Positions 22,186-32,531 of a stretch of 64,000 bases of DNA are shown here, one piece after another (position 1 is the first letter of the stretch; each line of letters begins with the position of its first letter). The position numbers and the translations under genes are program-made. Under the pieces are notes generated by a model. That model saw only the letters and a list, made by a program, of their open reading frames with translations, was not told the origin of the DNA and ran no database searches. Location of the stretch: positions 496,001-560,000 of the forward strand of contig JASGHE010000005.1 in assembly GCA_047602475.1 (NCBI GenBank), given 5' to 3'. Source of the stretch: JAEUIE01 sp047602475 (GTDB taxonomy: Bacteria > Planctomycetota > Planctomycetia > Gemmatales > HRBIN36).

Positions 22186-22274
22186 GCTCTCCCCCTTTCC
22201 AAGGGGGAGTTGGAGGGGGTTACTTTCCCCGATACTTAACCCCACCCAACCTACCCTTGATCAAGGGGAGGAGC
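22186..22274. repeat. Imperfect long palindrome of REP/MITE type
   Basis: The left arm GCTCTCCCCC...GGAGGGGGTTA and right arm TAACCCCACCC...GGGGAGGAGC are imperfect complements over about 37 bases. The arm sequence (CCCCTTTCCAAGGGGGAG) is a type of intergenic palindrome common in large bacterial genomes, possibly mobilised in trans. Confidence 0.6.
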
Positions 22275-22353
22275 AAGTACCCACTACCCATGCTGCCAAT
22301 CCCAACTAAAACTCTAACAGCTTCCTTTTTCCCCATCTCTGCTGAGGCTGTCG

Positions 22354-23710
22354 ATGAATCGTTCACTGTTTCTCGGCTTGTTCGTCGGTTCCCAGTTGTG
22401 CCTGGCCGGGCTGCTCCATTCGCAGGATGGCACGCCAAGCACTCTGCACACGCAATTGAATGCCAAGCTCGATGGCAGCCTCGCTGAGTTGCAGGAGACC
22501 TACTTCGATCTGCACAGGAATCCCGAACTCTCCATGAAGGAAGTACGCACCGCCAAGAAACTGGCCGACGCCCTTCGCAAGCTGGGTTACGAGGTGACAG
22601 AGCAGATTGGTAGCACTGAAGGCGGCTTCGGCATCGTCGGCATCCTCAAGAACGGCGACGGCCCCACCGTCATGATCCGCACCGATATGGACGCCCTGCC
22701 CGTCATCGAACAGACCGGCGTGCCCTATGCCAGCCAAGTGCGCAGTGCGCGACGCTGAGGGCAAGGAAGTTGGCGTGATGCATGCCTGCGGCCACGACAT
22801 GCACATGACCTGCTGGCTCGGCACCGCCAAGATGCTGGCTGAACTCAAAGACCGCTGGCGCGGCACCGTGATGATGGTCGGCCAGCCTGCCGAGGAACGC
22901 GGCACCGGCGCGAAGGCAATGCTTGAAGACGGCCAGCTCTTCAAACGATTCGGCAAGCCCGACTTCTGCATCGCCCTGCACTGCGATGGCAGCGTTGCTC
23001 ACGGCCAGATTGGCTACACTTCCGGCCAGGCCATGGCCAATGTTGATAGTGTCGACATCACCGTCAAAGGCAAAGGCGGCCATGGTTCAGCGCCGCACAC
23101 CGCCATCGACCCCATCGTGATTGCTTCCCGTATCGTGCTTGATCTGCAGACGCTGGTCAGCCGGGAAACCGATCCGCTTGATTCCGCCGTCGTCACCGTC
23201 GGCTCCATTCATGGCGGCAGCAAGCACAACATCATCCCGCCCGAAGTAAAGATGCAGTTGACCGTCCGCAGCTTCAAAGACTCGGTCAGGAAGAACCTGC
23301 TCGATGGCATCGAACGCATCTCCAAGGCCGCAGCGCTGGCGGCGAAAGCCCCCGAGCCGATCGTCAAGATCGAGCAGGCCGAGTTCACCCCCAGCCTGCA
23401 CAACGATCCGGAACTGACCAAGCGAGCCGTGGCGGCGATGGGTAAAGTCATCGGCGACAAGAATGTTCTGGCTCGACCGGCCAAGATGGGTGGAGAAGAC
23501 TTCAGCCGCTACGGACGTGACGGCGGATCGACGATCTTCCTGTTCTTCCTCGGCACCTCTGACCCGGCCAAGGTGGAGGAAAGCAAGAAGACCGGCATGC
23601 CGCTGCCGAACATGCACTCAGACAAGTACGCCCCGGTGCCTGCTCCTTCGATTCAGAACGGAGTAAAGTCCTTGAGCGCGGTTGCACTCGATCTCTTGGG
23701 CGGGAAGTAA
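22354..23710 (+). pseudogene. Secreted M20 family metallo-amidohydrolase, broken by a 7-bp tandem duplication
   Basis: Two reading frames together make a typical M20D amidohydrolase (N-acyl-amino acid or hippurate hydrolase type) of 449 residues with an N-terminal signal peptide (LFLGLFVGSQLCLAGLLHSQ). The first frame carries DLHRNPELSMKEVRTAKKLA and RTDMDALPVIEQTGVPYAS and stops at 22758. The second frame carries GVMHACGHDMHMTCWLGTAK, PAEERGTGAKAMLEDG and MGGEDFSRYG, covering the metal ligands. The break is an exact tandem duplication of AGTGCGC (22737-22743 and 22744-22750). Removing one copy restores the reading VPYASQVRDAEGKEVGVMHA. As sequenced it encodes only a non-functional N-terminal piece. 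Either a real mutation or a sequencing artefact. Confidence 0.85.
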
Positions 23711-23725
23711 CCTAGGAGTTACTTC
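23704..23725. terminator. Hairpin spanning two convergent stop codons
   Basis: GAAGTAAC (23704-23711) and GTTACTTC (23718-23725) form an 8-bp perfect stem with a 6-base loop. The amidohydrolase and lipoprotein stop codons both lie in the stem. It lacks a clear T tract, so its terminator role is uncertain. Confidence 0.4.
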
Positions 23726-26700
23726 AGGTCACGAGCCTGCTTCAACAGTTTCTGCGTCTCCTGATGGCCGGGCGTGAGCTTCAGGGCAGCCTCGAAGGAT
23801 TTGATGGCTGCCTCTTTGTCTTTCTTCGTCAGGGCGGCGCGGCCCGCATCGAAATGTACCTGGAACTCGCAAGTCCTCGCTCCGGCCTTGGCGGTTTGAT
23901 CGTTGGGGCTTTGGGCCAGCACTTGACGATAGAGCGCTAACGCCTCTTCCCACTTCGATTGTTTCTGTAAAGCCGCTGCCTGGGAGAGCAACTGGGCTGG
24001 GGGCGTCTTTTGGGGCACCGGCGGTTGCTTGACAGGCGGCGTGGCTGCATCCGCCTTCAGCTTTTTGGCCTGTGCCAGTTGAGCCGTCGCATCCTTGTCA
24101 TCAGGAACCAGTTGCAGAGCTTTCTCAAAGGCCTTGATGGCGTCGTCGTACTTCTTCGCCGTCACAGCTTCCCTGCCGGCCAGGATAGCAGCATCGTACT
24201 GCTGCTTGTTCAAAGCCTTCAGCGCATCGGCCCGCTTCTTGGCTTCGGCATCCATCGCCAGCTTGCGGCGCAGTTCTTCTTCCGCTTTCTTCTTCAGATC
24301 AACCTCCGCCTTGGCAGCCTCCATCTCCCGCTTCTTGTTGGCTTCCTCTTCTTTGCGGGCAACTTCGGCAGCGGCTTTGGCACGTTCGCTGTCTCGCTTG
24401 GCCATGCCCAGGAACAATGCTGCGTCAGCATCATCGGGATTGAGCGCCTTCGGCCTGGGTGAACAGCTTAGTGGCTGTCTCGTAGTCTTCGGAAGTCAGC
24501 GCTTCCTTACCCTCTTTCATCAGCTTGGTAAACTCGGTCTTTTTCTTCGCCAGTTCTTCGTCCTGTTTCTTCTTGTCCACTGCGCTCATGGCTGCCTTGG
24601 ACTGTGATTCACTCTGTCTGGCTGCCTGCAATTCCCGCTGAGCTCGCCCCACGGCCAGATTGGTGGGATCAAGAGCCAGTGCATCGCCCAGCAACTTTTC
24701 CGCAGCGGTGAAGTCTTTCTTTGCCGTAGCAGCCTGGACTTGCTTAAGCAGTTCGCCGATGCGGCCCGACTGCTGCTGAGCTTGAGCAGCCGTCTTGGAC
24801 TGTGCAGCCGCATCGAGCCTAGCCTTGGCATCAGCCTGAGCGACGGTACGAGACGCCTGGCTCTGGGCCTTGGCGAGTTCCTGTTGTAGTTTCAGCAGCG
24901 CCGGGTCGTTTGGTGCCAGTTTCCTGGCTGAAGTGAGGGCAGACTCAGCAGCACGTAGATCACCCGTAGCGAGAGCCGTTTCGGCCTGCTTCTTAGCTTG
25001 TGCCGCCTGTTGCTTGGCCTTTTCTTCCTGCTCGATACGCAGGGCTACCTGTTTGCGTGCCTCTTCTTCCTTCTGTTTGCTGGCCAGGATTGCTTGGGCT
25101 TCCTTTGCCTGTTGAGCCTTGACGTTGCTGATGCTAATGACAATCTGTTGGTCGCTCGGAGCCATCTTCTGGGCCGCCGCCAGAATCGACAGTGCCATAT
25201 CGAACTGCTTTGCCTTCGCCCGGCTTTCGGCCTGACTGAGAAGGTTCTTGATGCGTCCAGCTTGATTCTGTTCCTCGATCGCTCTATTCCGTACCTGCTC
25301 CAGACGGGTCAAGGCTGTAAGCACTTCGACATTCACTGGATCGAGTTGCCTCGCTTTGTTGAATTGGATCATAGCTTCATCAAACTTGCGAGCCTTCTCC
25401 GCCTCTTTCCCCGCCAACAGGTACTTGGCCACCTCGGCGGTGCGTCGGGCCTGGGCGTCGGCATCTTTCACGAGACCAGCCAGCCGCTGTTGCTCTTGAG
25501 AGTATGCCGCCTGCGCCGATTGCAACCCAGCTACCACTTCCTGAGTCTGGAACAAACGAGAGGCTTCCTGATACTTGGCCACCGCTACCGAAAGGTTCTT
25601 GTCACGCTGTGCCTCTTGGGCTTGTTTGAGGGCTGCCTGGTAGAGCACCCAGTATTGCTGAGCCTGCTGTTCAAGCTGCTTGCGACGTGCTGTTTCCTGG
25701 GCCAGCTTCTTTTCGAGTTCCGCGAACCGGGCTGCATCCTCAGCTTTGGCCTGTGCCCGTGCCTGATCCATCAGCGTGTCAGTCAGAAGGCGATCCACCT
25801 CGTCGGTATGATGAATCCTCTTGGCGATCTCCAATAGTGATGCCGCCTGGTCATACTTGCCCTGAGCCTTCAGTCGCTGGGCCTGATCGAGTAGCCGAGT
25901 GTACTCGGAAATATCCTGCTGTCGTTGTTGTGTTTGAAACCCAAGAACATTCTGGACGAACGACTGTCGTTCAGAAACCCAAAGCTGCCTGCTGGCCGCC
26001 AGGGCCAGCTCACGTTGCCTACGTTCAGCTTCTGCCTGATGCTGCCATTCCGTCTGAATCGCCCGACGACGATCCTCTTCCCAACGGACTCTCGCTTGTG
26101 CCGTCTCCCGTAAGAGAGCATCGTCGGTCGGACGAAACGCGAGCGCCACCATCGAATAACTGAATGGCGATGCTGAGCTTGCCAACCTGCAAAGCCACTC
26201 GAGCTTGCGAGAGTAGCTGATTCTGTGCCGCCTCTCGCTGTCGTTTACGATCAGCTTCCGCCCACTGGGCAGCCCGTTGCATCGCTTCCTGACGGGCCCG
26301 CTCAGCCGCCAGAATGAGTTCTGCCTGACGACGAGCTGCCTGTTCAGCAAGAATACGCTGACGTTCCATATCTTTGAGTCGTGCCTGTTCCATCGCTATC
26401 AAACGTGCCTTCTCATCAGCCTGATTGAACAGATAACCGATCCTGATGTTCAACGGCTGACGGAGTCGTAATCGCCCTGCTATCTCCAGAGCGATGGCGA
26501 ACTGGCCTCGTTGGAACGCTTCCTGGGCACGAAGATACTCGGCTTCCCATTGGGCAGCTTCCTGTTCGATGCGGGCACGTTCCGCCGCACTGACGATGGT
26601 CATTCGGGCCAGTTCGGGCAACCGCAGCTTCAATTCCCGCAGATGATGCACCACCACTTGTCCACGCCCAGTCTCCCAGCCCTGCTCTGCATCCAGAAGC

Positions 26701-28643
26701 GAGGTGGTCACCGTCAGCCCATCATTTGCCAGAATGCGGCCCACGACAAAGTAGCGAACGCCTAATGCCCTTCCCAGCCAGCGACGCACTCCGTTGTCAC
26801 GAACGACATCACCCAGGGTCAGCCCGAGCCGACTCATCATCCAGTAGACTTCACCCCGATCAATCACCTCATACCCTGCTGCGAAATAAGGAGCCAGACT
26901 CTCCGGCGTCCAGGTGGAGAGTTCCGGTGAAGCGATCCGGGGATCACCACTGACAAAGAAGTTGAGTAAAGCCAGTCGGTCTCGACGGACAGGTTGGATG
27001 CCGGGCTGTACCGGCGGCAGATAGACGAGGCACTGATTGATGCGGGCAAGAATGTCGAAGTTGTTCGGGTCCAACTCACGGGCTAACTGGAAGCGAGCCA
27101 ACGCTTCACGATGTCGGCCACGGCGAAAGAGGTTATCGCCCAGTTCCAGTTGAATGGCCAGTAACCTTAACCGCAGAGGCCGTTCCTGCTCGGCTGCATA
27201 AGTAGGCAGCGCCGTAGTACCTGTGGTCATCGGAGGAAGACGATCAAACTCGTCAGGCTGCAGCGTGCCATAGACCGGCGGTCTGGCGGTGCTGTAGTTG
27301 ATCGCAGCAGGCATCGACTGAGCGTTGTAGACAGGCACCGAAGCCGAGGTGCTGGTGGTGTTGACAACCGATGGAACGCTCAACTGTTGCTGCTGCTTCT
27401 CGTAGTTCAGCTTCTCCTCATCGCTCATCATCAACTGCGCCGCCAACTGCGTTAGCTGGCGAGTTGCTTCCTCAGGCGTTCCTGCGACAATCTTCGCTGT
27501 CTGCACGATGAGGCCCGATTTCAGGTCGATCAGCCGGGCATACACGGTCACTCCCGATAGCGGACTGATGCTGCCTACCACGAGGTATCGAGACTTGGCC
27601 AGCTTACTCAGGTCGTTTCGACCCTGCTCGCTCACCACAAGGTCATCTGAATCGATCTTGAGTTCTTCCAGCAGCCGGGCAGCCTGTCCTCGTTCCACCA
27701 GATCGTATCGCCGCTTTAAGTGAGGCAACAACTCTTCAGCAAAAGCACTGCCATAAGCAGCGAGCCCGGCATCGCCCTGCACCTCGAAGTTGGCGACTGC
27801 CAACCGTTCCCGGCGATTCTCCTGGGCCAGTTGCACGTCAGCCAGTTCTTGCCGGACTTGCAGTGTATCCCAGGCCTGCACCGCTTCCTGATAGGCTGCT
27901 ATAGCTTCATCCAACCTCTGGGTATCACGGCGCAGCACCAGCGCTCGTTCCATGGCTGAGTCGTACTTGGCCAACCGAGCCCGCAACGTCTCTAACTGCT
28001 TCTGTAGAACTGCGTCGTCTTTCAGAGAAACGGCCTGCTCATAACACAGCACAGCCGTGCGAAGGTTGTTCTCCCTCAAAGTCGTTTCGGCTTCAGTCTT
28101 CAATCGTTCGAACTGGCTCACGGCGTTAGGGTTCTTCGCAGCGACGAGAGCATCAGCCTGACGTTTCATCGCTGCCAGTTTAATCGCCTCAGGCCCATCG
28201 CCGAATTGAGCCAGGGCGAGGATGGCCAATTGCGTTGCCTGTTCCCCCTGCCCTTGATCAATGACCGCCTGGATATCGGCAACGGTACGGTCGAAGGTCT
28301 GCTGATCTAAGATCAGTCCATCTACCCTGGCGATTTGCTGCCTGACTTCTTCGCTGTCCTTCGCCTGTTGTGCCGTCTTCAAAGCTGTCAGGGCTTCGGG
28401 ATACTTCTTATCGGTCATGAACGAAAGCGACTCTAACAGCGCTGCCTGGTACTTCTCCTCGGGCGTCGAGGCCCTCATCTCAGCCTTCAAGGCTGTGATC
28501 GATCCACTTCCATCGGTTTCTGAAGATGGCGTGGCCCCTACAGAAGGCACCGGTGCCGATGTCGTTGGTGATTTGCTGGAACAGCCCGACATAGTTACCA
28601 ACAAGGCGATCAGGAAAACCCAGTAGCGGAGATAATGGGACAT
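23719..28643 (-). CDS. 1640-residue lipoprotein with tandem CsgG-like domains and TPR/coiled-coil repeats (two frameshifts)
   Basis: Three frames on one strand form one gene once two single-base insertions are removed. The lipobox is LVTMSGC. Residues about 60-250 hold TPR-like helices. A CsgG-like domain follows (RLAVANFEVQGD, YDLVERGQAARLLEE, YLVVGSISPLSG), then a second CsgG-like unit (LALLNFFVSGD, YEVIDRGEVYWMM, YFVVGRILANDG). The remainder is Ala/Gln/Lys-rich coiled coil with TPR repeats, ending KLTPGHQETQKLLKQ. Breaks are an extra G in GGTGGCGCTC (about 26140) and an extra G in GAAGGCGCTC (about 24445); deletion gives a 1641-codon frame. CsgG domains often act in outer-membrane or cell-surface assembly. 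Function is inferred: an envelope scaffold. Confidence 0.75.
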
Positions 28644-28786
28644 GGCAGCATCCTGTGCAGAGACTAAGCAACCAGCAAACGCACGATCCCGCAGCAGTTG
28701 CGCAGCGGATCAATGGCGTTTACATCTATTGGGATGCTAACATATTCAAGGAATAATGCACGGCCTTTGGTACTATCTGATCGATG

Positions 28787-30781
28787 CTATTTTCCGGCGG
28801 GCTTCTCCACCTGAATAACGTCCTGCTTCGCTGGTGCCTTCAAATGCTCATAGAGAATACGCCGTACTTCCAGCACCGCCTTGGGATGATGATGCACTTT
28901 CATATGATCGGCATTCACCTTGATTTCTGACTCGGCGTCGACGATATGGGCACTATCGTATCGCACCACCCCATCGCCCGGGGCATCGTCCCAATTCAGC
29001 ACATCTCGCAATTCCTGCAGCACATTGGTCTTGTTGATGACTCCGACTACCGAATGGTAGTGAACCCGATCGGGACGGCTTCGCTGACTGAGCACCATCA
29101 ACTCCGGCGAAGCAGGGTCCAGCAAATCCACGCTCGTCGGCGGACTCGATACCGGCAGCTTCCAGACATTGGGATTGTTGGTAATGACCTCGTTCAGGGT
29201 CTCGTTCATTTGATCAGGCAGCCTGACCAGCTTCCTCCCCAGCCTGCCCAGGAATGTTGGGCTCAGCTTGGAGCCACGGTGAGGCGTGGCAATGTAGATC
29301 ACACGCTCCACCTCCGTAACAGGCTTGAAATAAAAGGCCTGCTCCAGATCGCTTCTGGTCGATTCATTAAGCTTGAGCTTGGCCAAAGGCGTGGTGCTGG
29401 CCGAGTTCCAGAAATCGTCGCCGCCAGGAATGGTCAGTAGTTTGCCAATGAGGCCGCCCATACTGTGCCCCACGACGACCATACGATCGAGTGCACCATC
29501 CTGGCGGTCGTAGTCTACTTCATCACGCAGCTTCTTAAGAGATTGACGAAGATCGACCGCTGTTCCCATGTAGGGATTGCCGGTCGGGTAGAGATAGAAC
29601 CAGAACTGATACTTTTCCCTGAGGTTGGGATCAGCCTGAAGATCATTGAACAGTGGCGCCCAGGTGAGCGGCGACGAAAGCAGCCCATGCACCATGAGCA
29701 CCGGTATTTTGCCCTTCTGATACGGCTCAAACATGTAGATGCCCGCCTGCCGTTGCACCTCGTCGGCCCGGAAGAAGCCGGTGTAGGCCAGTGAAGCCAG
29801 GTCGGTCTTCTCCAGGGCATAGGCGAGTGGCGTTGTCAGGTCGGTCTGCATGGGCATGGCATAGCCGGCGACGTTGATGGCCTGAAAGCTCAGCGGGTTA
29901 TGCAGTTCGAGAGTGCTGGATCGTGATCGAGTCAGTTCGGTGATGCCGCCATCAAATCGGAGAATGGCCGTGACTGGGAAGTGGACTGCTTTGAAGTAGT
30001 TGCCGGCGTTGGAGCTGGTATCGCCGGGCCGATTATCACCGGAGATGCGTGAACCGATCATCGGCACGCCCAGCCCGTAGCCCTGATAATGGTTCTCTAA
30101 CCCGGTCACATCATAGTCGTTGCAGAAAAGCAGCGGCCCGAACTCTTCCTGCTTCCAGGCGAAACCATGATGCGTCACGTTGACGTTGAAGATGCCGCCA
30201 TCATAGGTCGGCAGCTTGATTTCTTTCCGGGAATCGAGCACGGCGTGCTTCTGCAGGTTGCGAACACACTTTTCGAGCGAGCGGTTGTAGAGCTCGCACG
30301 CCAATCGAAAGCGTGGATCGAAACAATTGAAGGGCAATAGCTTTGGTTGCGAAGCAGGCTGCATTGCCGTCTGCGCCTGACTCTCTTTCATCAGCCCAAA
30401 TAAGTAGTGATAGGCATACCCGGCACAGAGATAATAGTACTGGCAGGCGTAAGCCTGCTGCTGCATTTCACTATCTCGTCCGAAGCGGTAACTCATCTCA
30501 GCCAGAGCGAATACCTGATCGGGCTGGGCATCGTTGGGGGTAACAGCGATCAACTTCAGATAGCACTTGAAGGGATCGTCATTGTAGCTGCCTTCAAGAT
30601 CAAGCTGCCGAAGTGTCTGCCGGGAACGAGGCGAAATATCCTGCCCCGTGTTCAGGCTGACCATCCAGTTATCGAAGATCGTCCGTTCATCGGCAGGGCG
30701 CACGCCGATCCCGGTACAGCCCATCACCAGTGTGAAGGCAGCAATGACCAGGCACAGGATGACGCAACGATTCAGCTTCAC
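28787..30781 (-). CDS. Lipoprotein alpha/beta hydrolase
   Basis: 664 residues from the GTG at 30781, which gives MKLNRCVILCLVIAAFTLVM GC, a clean lipoprotein signal. The enzyme core shows the classic nucleophile elbow GHSMGG in MVVVGHSMGGLIGKLL near residue 430, and a later YIATPHRGSKLSP. These features place it with lipases/esterases of alpha/beta fold. The N-terminal half has no recognised motif and may form a substrate or partner-binding region. It is transcribed from its own upstream region behind the pilus-type genes. Surface-attached ester hydrolysis is expected. Confidence 0.78.
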   Translation of the reverse strand: MKLNRCVILCLVIAAFTLVMGCTGIGVRPADERTIFDNWMVSLNTGQDISPRSRQTLRQLDLEGSYNDDPFKCYLKLIAVTPNDAQPDQVFALAEMSYRFGRDSEMQQQAYACQYYYLCAGYAYHYLFGLMKESQAQTAMQPASQPKLLPFNCFDPRFRLACELYNRSLEKCVRNLQKHAVLDSRKEIKLPTYDGGIFNVNVTHHGFAWKQEEFGPLLFCNDYDVTGLENHYQGYGLGVPMIGSRISGDNRPGDTSSNAGNYFKAVHFPVTAILRFDGGITELTRSRSSTLELHNPLSFQAINVAGYAMPMQTDLTTPLAYALEKTDLASLAYTGFFRADEVQRQAGIYMFEPYQKGKIPVLMVHGLLSSPLTWAPLFNDLQADPNLREKYQFWFYLYPTGNPYMGTAVDLRQSLKKLRDEVDYDRQDGALDRMVVVGHSMGGLIGKLLTIPGGDDFWNSASTTPLAKLKLNESTRSDLEQAFYFKPVTEVERVIYIATPHRGSKLSPTFLGRLGRKLVRLPDQMNETLNEVITNNPNVWKLPVSSPPTSVDLLDPASPELMVLSQRSRPDRVHYHSVVGVINKTNVLQELRDVLNWDDAPGDGVVRYDSAHIVDAESEIKVNADHMKVHHHPKAVLEVRRILYEHLKAPAKQDVIQVEKPAGK

Positions 30782-30853
30782 CAAACGAAATCTCCGCGCT
30801 CTTAGAAGAACGCGGAGGATAGCCAGAGTAGGCAAGCTGTCAAGCGGAACTGA

Positions 30854-31792
30854 CTACTTGACTGGCCGGAACTCATTCGTTTCAGTCTGCCGATTAGCTC
30901 GAACAGGCTTCTGTAATTGGATCGCGTTGGCACCAGGCTTGTCAGCAGCGTCGCTGGTGGTCCTGGTATCAGCAGGCAGATCGGCACGAGCGGCGACCAC
31001 CTCGGGCTTTGAGGGGCTGTCTTTGAGCAGCCGAGCTTCTGCCTGTTGCACGGTCTTGGCGTCGTTTTTGGGCATCTCATCCAGCTTGGCTAACAGGTCT
31101 TTAGCCGTCTTAAGATTGGGTTCCAGGCCCAATGCAATGTTGCAGCTTCGGCGAGCGTCATCATATTGCCCTGCTGCCAGATACATCGCAGCCAAGTTGG
31201 CTTGTGCCATGCCCGGCGAGCAAGCCTTCTTGAACTCTTCGAGACTTTCCTTCCACTTGCCCTGACGACCGAGAGCCAGCCCCAGGTTTCCGTGCGCTCT
31301 CTGCATAGCCGGCTTGAGAGCGACCGCCTGACGCAGATGCTTCTCCGCAGCAGCAAAATCTTCTTTTTCGTAGTAGGTGTAACCCAGATCATTGATCAGA
31401 TCAGCATCCTTGGGCGAGGCGGCGACGCACTTCTGGTACTGGGTGATCGACTTGTCATACAACCCGGCCTTGGCGTAACTGGCAGCGAGCTTCTTGCTCA
31501 CAGCCGACTGGCGAGCATCATGCTGAAGGGCCAATTCGTACTGCCCGCAAGCCTGCTCATAGTGACCGTTCTTTTCCAATTCCTCCGCTGTTGCAAGGCA
31601 CAACTTGGAGGCCTGATCAGGAGGCAGATCAGGGTCTTTGGTGATGGCAGAGCTATTCACCGTCGGTTGCGACGATATTTCCGGCACTACCTTGTTCGAC
31701 ATGGATGGTACGCTTTGCTGCAAGGAAGGCAACGCGCAACCGAGCGATGGCAAGAAGACCACACAGCAACCAAGTCGTGACCACCGTCCCAT
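30854..31792 (-). CDS. TPR lipoprotein of Tad type
   Basis: 312 residues from ATG at 31792 with a very strong ribosome binding site (GAGGAGGTTGACC). The lipobox is LPSLGC near residue 19. TPR repeats follow (EELEKNGHYEQACGQYELAL, LAASYAKAGLYDKSITQYQK, LGYTYYEKEDFAAAEKHLRQ, ALGRQGKWKESLEEFKKACS). The layout resembles TadD, the pilotin-like lipoprotein of Flp/Tad pili. It follows the secretin and small lipoprotein genes on the same strand, so it probably belongs to a partial Tad-type locus. Confidence 0.65.
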   Translation of the reverse strand: MGRWSRLGCCVVFLPSLGCALPSLQQSVPSMSNKVVPEISSQPTVNSSAITKDPDLPPDQASKLCLATAEELEKNGHYEQACGQYELALQHDARQSAVSKKLAASYAKAGLYDKSITQYQKCVAASPKDADLINDLGYTYYEKEDFAAAEKHLRQAVALKPAMQRAHGNLGLALGRQGKWKESLEEFKKACSPGMAQANLAAMYLAAGQYDDARRSCNIALGLEPNLKTAKDLLAKLDEMPKNDAKTVQQAEARLLKDSPSKPEVVAARADLPADTRTTSDAADKPGANAIQLQKPVRANRQTETNEFRPVK

Positions 31793-31910
31793 GGTCAACC
31801 TCCTCATAAGAGTCCAATACTGCTGATAGTCACTGCTGACCATCCACATCGTTCATGAACCGCCAGTCAGTCCCCACCGCCAGGCGATTCACTAACCGAT
31901 ATACCCCGTC

Positions 31911-32516
31911 TTAATAGAACGAGGAGCCAAATCCGCGATTGAATCCATTACGCTGCAGACCGTTGTAGTTGTTATTGAAGATGCTGTTGCCGGGGTTGTT
32001 CAGCCCGCGGAACTGACCGCCGTTGCCGTTGACCCCAGTGCCTGCTTGAGGCAGTGAGTTGAAGACACGCTCAGCCTCTTCGCCTCCCATGCCCTCTGCT
32101 TCCGGGAAGCCGACGATGACTCGCTGATCGATATCATCAAAGCCGGCCCGTCTCAGTGCGGTTATCACCGACTGGCGGCGTTGTTCGTTCAGTTTTGGAT
32201 CAGTGACAGCCTGGATCAGCACCGGGAATGGCACCTGGCTTAGACGATCAGCAATTAACCTGGCATGGTACTGACCGTAAGGCCCCAGTTGGCTGCCATC
32301 CATATAGAACTCATGCCGATAGAAGACGAAGTCATCGGCTTCCGCCTTGGCTGCCTGGGTATCAAAAATGCGGCGCACGGTTGTCTGAGGCGGCTCCGGG
32401 ATCGCCCCTGGCTGAATATCCGCAAAGCGATCCACACCATGCGTGCTGCTACAACCTGCACTCAAACAGGCGAAGGCAAGCCCCAACCAGGGAACGCTAA
32501 GAACATACTTCTTCAC
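31911..32516 (-). CDS. Small outer-membrane lipoprotein, CpaD-position
   Basis: 201 residues with a lipobox (ACLSAGC). The central segment (YGQYHARLIADRLSQVPFPV, LNEQRRQSVITALRRAGFDD) is a small alpha/beta domain resembling OmpA-like/CpaD-type modules. The C-terminus is Asn/Gly-rich (NNNYNGLQRNGFNRG), which suits a flexible surface tail. It sits between the secretin gene and the TPR lipoprotein gene, a position occupied by CpaD in many Tad loci. Family membership is not proven. Confidence 0.55.
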   Translation of the reverse strand: MKKYVLSVPWLGLAFACLSAGCSSTHGVDRFADIQPGAIPEPPQTTVRRIFDTQAAKAEADDFVFYRHEFYMDGSQLGPYGQYHARLIADRLSQVPFPVLIQAVTDPKLNEQRRQSVITALRRAGFDDIDQRVIVGFPEAEGMGGEEAERVFNSLPQAGTGVNGNGGQFRGLNNPGNSIFNNNYNGLQRNGFNRGFGSSFY

Positions 32517-32531
32517 GAGCGTCTCCTGGGA

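Noticed and set aside
23719..28643. Curli secretion system
   Set aside because: Only CsgG-like domains are present; no curlin, CsgE or CsgF genes are nearby, and the protein is far larger than CsgG.
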